From Mya arenaria (lineage: Eukaryota; Mollusca; Bivalvia; Myida; Myidae): DNA of 64,000 bases. The notes under the pieces were generated by a model. The model saw nothing but the letters and a program-made list of their open reading frames with translations. It was not told the DNA's origin and made no database searches. Numbering within the stretch: position 1 is the first letter of the stretch; each line of letters starts with the position of its first letter. Made by a program: the position numbers and the translations under genes. This document shows positions 57,292-64,000 of this stretch, in pieces. Where the stretch lies: NCBI RefSeq assembly GCF_026914265.1, contig NC_069122.1:40146514-40210513 (forward strand). Direction: 5' to 3'.

Positions 57292-60200
57292 TCACGTGTT
57301 TTCGGGCAAAAGCGGCACTGAAGATGAATTTTGAGGATCGCTGTCTGTGTCTGGTTCCAACTCTGTGGTCGATTCTTCTATTGTTATGTCTTTAACTTCC
57401 ACTGTGTTCTCACTTTGTACGCCATTCACATCTACATGGACCTCAACGCTTTTTGATTGGGCGTTGGAATTGACGTCACCGTTGTCCTCTGCATGCGTGC
57501 CGTTTACCTGCGCATGCGCGGTGTCAGAATGAGGCTGACCGTGACCTGTGACATTCTCATGTTCTGACTTAACTTGTTTAGCTTTCTTTTTAGGTGGATC
57601 GTTTTTCACCACGTAATAACGGAGGAATGTTTCTGCGGAACGTTTTCCTTGCTGGAAAAAAATAAACATAAACGTCGTGGTACATCTCAAGTGTAAAGGT
57701 TCTACGTTCTAGTGTGTTGCGGGGGCAATCCGTTATATTTTAGGATGCGCTTGCGCTTGAGATGCGTTTTCGGGTATATTTCGAACAAACAAAAAGCGTT
57801 TTTTAGAATGGTTTTTGCCTGAAATAGTGATATATTTATAAAAAAAAAATATATTGAGAATGTAAGCTACTTTTTATTTAAGCATTTACTGAAAAAACAT
57901 GTTTAACAAGTATCAACAATAATTATAACAATAGCTGGATAAGTAATGATCGTAAATAAAGACCCATCACATAACGTTATATATTTGCAACAATGCATAA
58001 GATTATTAGTATCTTCCATGGCCGCTCTTTTAAGATAGGTTCATCCCAACCCAAGCGAAGAGTGCTTTGCGGAAACGAAGTTTACCGAGTTTCCGAAAAA
58101 AAAAACCTGCGCGAGGATCGGGATGTACCTATCTTACACTATGGTAGATGCTTTTTCTCCCACCTCAGTTAAACAAAATTAAGTAAAAAATGTTGTTGTT
58201 TCTTTCGCTGGAACTCTTTTGTGCTTAGTGAAAATAATTGCGTATGGATATTTATATACGTACAAAAATGGTTGAGAGCCTGCTACATTTACCAGGAACG
58301 TGACGAGTAAATGTAGTTTGGCTGTCTGTTTACATTTTGCATTTGCTGTCATCTATCACTGATTAAAAGTAAACAAACTCAAGACAAGAAATAGAAAAAA
58401 GGAAAGCACAGCATACCTCGATAACAAAGTCCCTGTCCGCCTGCTCCAGTGTAAAGTCAGAGGTACCCACGTGACCAGTGTTGATCCCGATAGTTCGCTC
58501 AATGTCGCGCTCCTGGGAAAGAAAGAAATTCGTATGAAGATCTTGCTCATGGAGAAACATAGTTCTAATATGTGCCATGTCATGTTTAATGTTAAAAACA
58601 AACACCTGATATTCAATATAAAGTACATCTTATTTACTATATATACACATTAATATGCAAAGCATGAATACGTCCTGTCAAAGGTTTAGCTTAAAGTCGA
58701 ATTTAAATAATATCCAAGTTTAACGTCAACATATCATCTGATAACATGTGAATATTTCTTCTGGATAATACAAACCCGCATGTTCTGGATCATAGTCCAT
58801 CATTAAAGTGTTTAAATTAAAAAGCCATGTCCCGATATGCGTATGATCTAGATACGAGAGCATGATCCAGATTTCAAAGGAAAGATCTAGGTACGAAAGG
58901 TATATGATTCAGATACGAAAGGTTTGATCCAGATACGAAATGTATATGATTCAGATACGAAAGGTAGGATTCAGATACGAAAGGTATATAATTCAGATAC
59001 GAAAGGTAGGATCTATATTTGAAAGGTATATGATCCAGATACGAATTGTATATGATTCAGATACTAAAGGTTTGATTTAAATACGAAAGGTATATGATTC
59101 AGATACGAAAGGTATATGATTCAGATACGAAAGGTAGGATCTATATTTGAAAGGTATATGATTCAGATACGAAAGGTTTGATCCAGATACGAAAGGTATA
59201 TGATTCAGATACGAAAGGTATATGATTCAGATACGAAAGGTATATGATTCAGATACGAAAGGTTTGATCCAGATATGAAAGGTATATGATTCAGATACGA
59301 AAGGTTTGATCCAGATACGAAAGGTATATGATTCAGATACGAAAGGTATATGATTCAGATACGAAAGGTATATGATTCAGATACGAAAGGTATAATGATT
59401 CAGATACGAAAGGTATATGATTCAGATACGAAAGGTATATGATTCAGATACGAAAGGTATATGGTTCAGATACGAAAGGTTTGATCCAGATACCAAAGGT
59501 ATATGATTCAGATACGAAAGGTTTGATCCAGATACGAAAGGTATATGATTCAGATACGAAAGGTTGGATCCAGATACGAAAGGTTTGATCCAGATACGAA
59601 AGGTATATGATTCAGATACGAAAGGTTGGATCCAGATACGAAAGGTTTGATCCAGATACCAAAGGTATATGATTCAGATACGAAAGGTTTGATCCAGATA
59701 CGAAAGGTATATGATTCAGATACGAAAGGTTTGATCCAGATACCAAAGGTATATGATTCAGATACGAAAGGTTTGATTCAGATACGGAAGGTATATGATT
59801 CAGATACGAAAGGTTTGATCCAGATATGAAAGTTATATGATTCAGATACGAAAGGTTTGATCCAGATACGAAAGGTATATGATTCAGATACGAAAGGTAT
59901 ATGATTCAGATACGAAAGGTATATGATTCAGATACGAAAGGTATAATGATTCAGATACGAAAGGTATATGATTCAGATACGAAAGAATATGATTCAGATA
60001 CGAAAGGTATATGATTCAGATACGAAAGGTTTGATCCAGATACCAAAGGTATATGATTCAGATACGAAAGGTAGGATCTAAATTCGAAAGGTATATGATT
60101 CAGATACGAATTGTAAATGATTCAGATACGAAAGGTATATAATTCAGATACGAAAGGTAGGATCTATATTTGAAAGGTATATGATTCAGATACGAATTGT

Positions 60201-63200
60201 ATATGATTCAGATACTAAAGGTTTGATTTAGATACGAAAGGTATATGATTCAGATACGAAAGGTATATGATTCAGATACGAAAGGTAGGATCTATATTTG
60301 AAAGGTATATGATTCAGATGCAAAAGGTATGATCCAGATACAAACGGTATATGATTCAGATACGAAAAGTATATAATTCAGATACGAAATGTATATAATT
60401 CAGATACGAAAGGTGGGATCTATATTTGAAAGGTATGATCAAGATACGAAAGGTATGAACAAGATGCATACTACATGATCCAGATTCTAAAGGTAGTACC
60501 AGATTCGAAAGACATATACCTCCTTAAACATACCTCGACCACAATTCTCTTCACGTTTGTAAGAAGTGCCGACTGAAGGGTGTCAAAGAAGGAGAACAAC
60601 CCTTTAATCTCCTTTCGCTGGTAACCAAGGAATCGTGCCTGCAGGGACACGCCCGTCCGTTCTATGAAATGCACGATCTCGTGATAGTATACCTATAAAT
60701 ATAGTATACAACATTTATATATATATATATATATATACCATTTAAAATAATATTACAAATGCAAACACTTCTATATATTGCTCTATTTAGAAGCTACGAA
60801 GTCTGTGGATATTGTTTAGACTGTAGTCATAGGTTTTGACATTTTGTATAATGGTTTAGGTAATATATGTAATCCATGGTCGGCTTGTTTACAATTAAAA
60901 AAATGTTTCCATGAAAACACGTATGTTACTATGGTTATACTTAATACTAGGTTGTCCGGTTGTACTAGCGCAGTGGTTAGCGCACTCGTCTCTCACCTAG
61001 GCGGGTCGGGTTCGAGTCCCGGTCTTGGCACATGTGAGTTTGGTTAAGCGTTCACCAAGCCAGACAAGTGGTTTTCCTCCTTGTACTACTGTTTCCCCAA
61101 CAACACAAGACCAAACTCTCGCGTAACATTGTGCCAATGAAAGTGATTGATATAATATTGTAAAACTTGCTTCTCAATCATTTTAACACAAATAAGTTTA
61201 AACTAATACTAAAACACACCTCTCCATTTCCATCCTCGTCCAACGCTGCCATTGCTTCGTCAACGGTAACATTCTTACCAAACAAACGTTCTACATAACG
61301 TGGAGGAAAGCCATCTTTCTGTAGAAGTAACACGAAACCACTAACAATTATTCTCATAAAAAATAAAATAAAATTCTTACATGTTGCCCTTAAATAATTG
61401 ACAGAGTATAAACCTATCAATAGCAACTGTGTACTTTAAAGGAGTACAGTTTACTTCATAGTATATTAAATATTTTAAAACTAGTACACATTCAGCGATA
61501 TAATTCATCAAATTCATAAAATAATTTGCGTCATATTAGTAGTATACAACCATATCTTGAGAATGTGGTACAAACATAATTCTTGTGGACCTTTACAACA
61601 GCTGTTGTTTGATCATCCCCCCATTTCTCCCATCCATATGTCATTTAGATACTTACATCATTGAGGGCGTTTTTCAGCTCAGTTTTGTTGATTTTGTCAT
61701 CGTTGTCCTTATTATGCTTCTTCAAAACCTAAGAAGAAGATCGTTTAATGTATTAATTGTAAAACTTCAACAGCATATGTACACTTTCTCCTTTATACAC
61801 ACATACTGATTATCCTTAACCAGTACACCATTACATATGTAGCCATCGTTACTTTATTAACAATTGATATAATTTTTTATCAGAATTTTCGTACTTCAAA
61901 AGAATGAAAGTGACAAATATAGATATAATAACAAAATATTTTATTTTATTACTCATCCATGCTAAGAGAACTAAGGGGAAGGGAATGTCCGTAAAATAGC
62001 GTGCTTGATTATTACTTCCCTTTGACTATGAAATATGTGCATTATTGACACCGCACTGTCATAGTCATGATAAATAAGAAAATCACATAAATTGTGGCTT
62101 TATGAACGGTGGAGTAGGTTTACAGTGGCTGGATTTATTTTCCGAAAAGCATTTTTAATTCGATCAGAGGTCATAGCTAAAACATATTGAAGATCATATA
62201 AGGTTAAGTAACTCGAATGATTTATGGCATTTAAAACTGCGGTTAAAATGTGTCAATTTTATTAACGATCTTTGAGGTTTAACTAGGACCTTACTTGCTG
62301 AACAAAGGTCAATCAGGGGCAATAATTCGTATAGAGGATCATTAAGAATTGTGTTTTAAAATGACCCTTTTTATTTGTGTGAAGTATAAAATTGAAAGAG
62401 TGCTTATTTATATACGACTTAATATTCGAACTTCCCGAAAGAAAACCGGACGAAGACGCCGACGCGGACGCTGACGCCTGATTGTGAAAAATGGCACTCA
62501 GTCGAGCAAAAAATGAAAACAAAATATGGAGAAAAGACGAACCTTCAGGAAAGCAGAGACGGCGTGCAGGTTCCGAATGTGTTCAAGTTTCACTTGTTCC
62601 TGCTTTTTCTTCTTCTTAATTTTCTCCCTAAAATGTCATCATAAAAAATTATTACATTCAAGTTTTAAACTGTTTAAAATTATATTCAATTTTGCATATA
62701 CATTTAGTATTATTCGTCATTAAGATCAACCATCAAAATAACAATTTTCTAGTATGTATTATTTCATATCTCTATCCCAGAAGAATCAGAAGAACACGAG
62801 ACAGTTCTGCTTTACGTACATACTGTTATGCACCAGTCAATTGTACCCAGGGACCCCAGGTCCGGATGTATACCGGGGATAGCCGGGGAAATGGGCCGTG
62901 TTTTTACCTTTCAGGTGGCCTCGCAGTGCCGAGTGAATGCGGTGGTTTTGTCTTCGCGCCAAAAATAGCTGGTGATGGTCCTTACCTAGGGTCCTTGGTG
63001 TGCGGGGGCATTTTGAGGGGATTTTACCAGCAGTTCATTCCCACAGGGTGGGGATTTTACTCGAGTTTGGCTGGACCGAAAGTCAAAGTCCCCGCTATTC
63101 CCCGGAACTGGGGGCCGTGGTTACAATTGACTAGTGCATTAAGAAAAGACAAATGAAAAAACGATATGCGTTGTTTTAACAACTTGTATCACAAGGAACA

Positions 63201-63643
63201 GAATCATTCGAAACTACTCGGCTATTTTATCAAAAACAACCTCGGATGTATATGGACGGTTTACAATGCAGGAAATCGGTACACTTTAACTACGCTGCAA
63301 GTAGATCGCGTAGTAATTCCAATGTAGCAGTTAAACTTAATGACTTAACTCTTGGGTATCTTAATGATGTTTGCAATAAAACTCTTCACTGACAATCAAT
63401 TTAAACTAATATCTAGTAATACAAGACAAACCACAATATTTAATTGATAATATTATTCAAAATTGTACGAGCTACTTCTACTCATGTACCGGCATACATC
63501 CAAGGTTGTTTTCGTAGAAAATGGCCGAGGAGTTCCGAATGGAAATCTTACTTGGCGAGTTTTGTTTTCGGAAACTCCGGTAACTCCGCCCCGACTCTCT
63601 GTTGAAGAATATCTCGTAATATGTCCCGCTCGTTATCCGCGTA
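57292..63643 (-). CDS. EF-hand protein, last seven exons (5' partial)
   Basis: Exons on the - strand: 63643-63552, 62627-62543, 61728-61657, 61318-61220, 60692-60534, 58512-58417 and 57651-57292, all with GT-AG sites and compatible phases, giving about 320 residues to the stop. In order: an acidic/basic helix (NERDILRDILQQRV), a Lys-rich segment (KEKIKKKKQEQ), an EF-hand with loop NKDNDDKINKTE (Asn at position 1, probably weaker), a canonical EF-hand loop DEDGNGEVYYHE split between two exons, a helical region (KGLFSFFDTLQSALLTNVKR), an ERDIERTIGIN...EQADRDFVIE segment, GKRSAETFLRYY, a basic PPKKKAKQVK patch and an acidic Ser/Thr-rich tail ending LLPENT. Likely calcium-binding and without a membrane segment in this part. 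I do not recognise the family. Introns carry an 80-unit minisatellite and a SINE. The upstream exons lie beyond 64000. Confidence 0.85.
58840..60480. repeat. 20-bp minisatellite, about 80 units, in an EF-hand gene intron
   Basis: Units of the type GATTCAGATACGAAAGGTAT and GATCCAGATACGAAAGGTTT alternate, with AGGATCTATATTTGAAAGG variants near both ends. Higher-order repeats are visible (for example 59520-59630 against 59640-59720). Short open frames through it are by-products. Confidence 0.95.
60954..61175 (+). mobile_element. tRNA-derived SINE
   Basis: A tRNA-like head with A box TAGCGCAGTGGTTAGCGCAC and B box GGGTTCGAGTCCCGG at the right spacing, followed by a non-tRNA body (TTTGGTTAAGCGTTCACCAA, GTGGTTTTCCTCC) and an AT-rich tail. 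No CCA end or clean cloverleaf, so not a working tRNA gene. In an intron of the EF-hand gene, antisense to it. Confidence 0.8.
61729..62542. other. EF-hand gene intron, no other feature
   Basis: AT-rich intron. GACGCCGACGCGGACGCTGA near 62455 is a short GC-rich imperfect repeat. Nothing else. Confidence 0.4.
62829..63138. mobile_element. MITE, Harbinger-like
   Basis: TGCACCAGTCAATTGT at the left and ACAATTGACTAGTGCA at the right, TTA on both sides. Same orientation as 18042-18335. In the EF-hand gene intron. Confidence 0.8.
63205..63541. mobile_element. MITE with CTCGGCTATTTT / GGCCGAGGAGTTCCGAATG ends
   Basis: Sister of 15825-16487 without the nested TTAA MITE; shares CAACCTCGGATGTATATGGA and AACTACGCTGCAAGTAGATC. 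The right end stops 10 bp from the splice donor of the EF-hand exon at 63552. Confidence 0.65.
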
Positions 63644-63687
63644 CTGAAATGGAAATGAATCATTGTATCAGCTCAATTTAACAAAAT

Positions 63688-63835
63688 ATAGATCCTGTTG
63701 GCTCGAACTCGCTTTGCTTAATATATATTTAAAGTTCTCCTTAGCTCTTTTTTGGTTTACTTTATGTTTATACCAAATTACGTCCGCGTGGCTCGATTTC
63801 GCTTTTGTAAGCTCGATGTGACTTAATTACAGTCA
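63688..63835. mobile_element. degraded pogo/Tc1-like MITE (tentative)
   Basis: CTGTTGGCTCGAACTCGCTT at the left and TGGCTCGATTTCGC, TAAGCTCGATG and a final TACAGT at the right recall the CAGTCGAACC family but are badly eroded. Confidence 0.4.
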
Positions 63836-64000
63836 TGGTCATACTAAAGCCAAAGTTAACAATCAGGGCCAAGTTTCATAAAAAAATGAAATCGTATATA
63901 TAGTGACTGATCAATGATATTTTAGCTCTCTTACTGGATTGTTAGTATTCCTGTCTATTCATTATTATTCAACAGAGATTTGATAATTATAAATCTGGTG

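Larger units (their letters stand above)
53757..58315. repeat. segmental duplication, part B, copy 2
   Basis: Collinear with 22430-26775 throughout. It holds exon 1 of microseminoprotein copy 2 and the genuine last exon of the EF-hand gene. It differs by a TTAA MITE (56073-56402) that copy 1 lacks. Confidence 0.9.

Noticed and set aside
59626-59829. 67-codon frame with DTKGLIQIP-type repeats
   Set aside because: The 20-bp minisatellite happens to be open for 60 bases times a few; it lies in an intron and the frame is broken elsewhere in the array.
60954-61175. tRNA gene
   Set aside because: Good A and B boxes but no proper cloverleaf arms or end; the non-tRNA body and AT tail make it a SINE.

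Overview
This is AT-rich, intron-containing, repeat-packed animal DNA, most likely from a bivalve mollusc (probably a heterodont clam). The reasons are short exons with GT-AG introns and many small inverted-repeat DNA transposons. There is also a dispersed repeat that starts near TTTTAGCTCGATTATTCGAAG and a SWIM-domain gene type that I associate with bivalve genomes. The organism is an inference. No ribosomal RNA, intact tRNA gene, CRISPR or virus-like element was seen.

Layout. 1-17 kb is gene-poor: LINE debris, several MITE families, a broken SWIM zinc-finger gene (8.9-10.3 kb) and a 47-bp satellite (11.7-12.7 kb). 17.4-19.7 kb holds a complete four-exon 14-3-3 family gene on the + strand. 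21.4-54.6 kb carries, on the - strand, two complete copies of a three-exon gene for a small secreted 10-cysteine protein of the beta-microseminoprotein type. 57.3-63.6 kb carries, on the - strand, the last seven exons of an EF-hand protein gene whose 5' end lies beyond the window.

The two microseminoprotein genes come from a tandem duplication of a roughly 6-kb unit: A1+B1 at 20.9-26.8 kb, and A2 (27.6-30.0 kb) plus B2 (53.8-58.3 kb). The unit also carried the last exon of the EF-hand gene; its extra copy at 25.5-25.8 kb is now a pseudo-exon. In the second unit a LINE sits in intron 1 of the microseminoprotein gene. A second, 5'-truncated LINE sits in that LINE, and a 17.7-kb segment bounded by short inverted repeats sits in the second LINE's 3' tail. 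Intron 1 of that gene is therefore about 25 kb long, against 0.6 kb in its sister.

The 17.7-kb segment (34.38-52.13 kb) is the most unusual part. It has 24-bp terminal inverted repeats (22/24 match), and a 17-bp near-palindrome, GTCCTCARTTGGAGGTG, recurs about 19 times. The motif clusters at both ends and comes in pairs inside a tandem array of roughly 560-bp units. Each unit carries a splice-bounded, phase 1-1 acidic exon. Downstream exons lead to a decayed C-terminal domain, and a 72-bp repeat encodes a Thr/Pro-rich polypeptide. I could not place this element in a known superfamily; it is the best candidate here for something undescribed.
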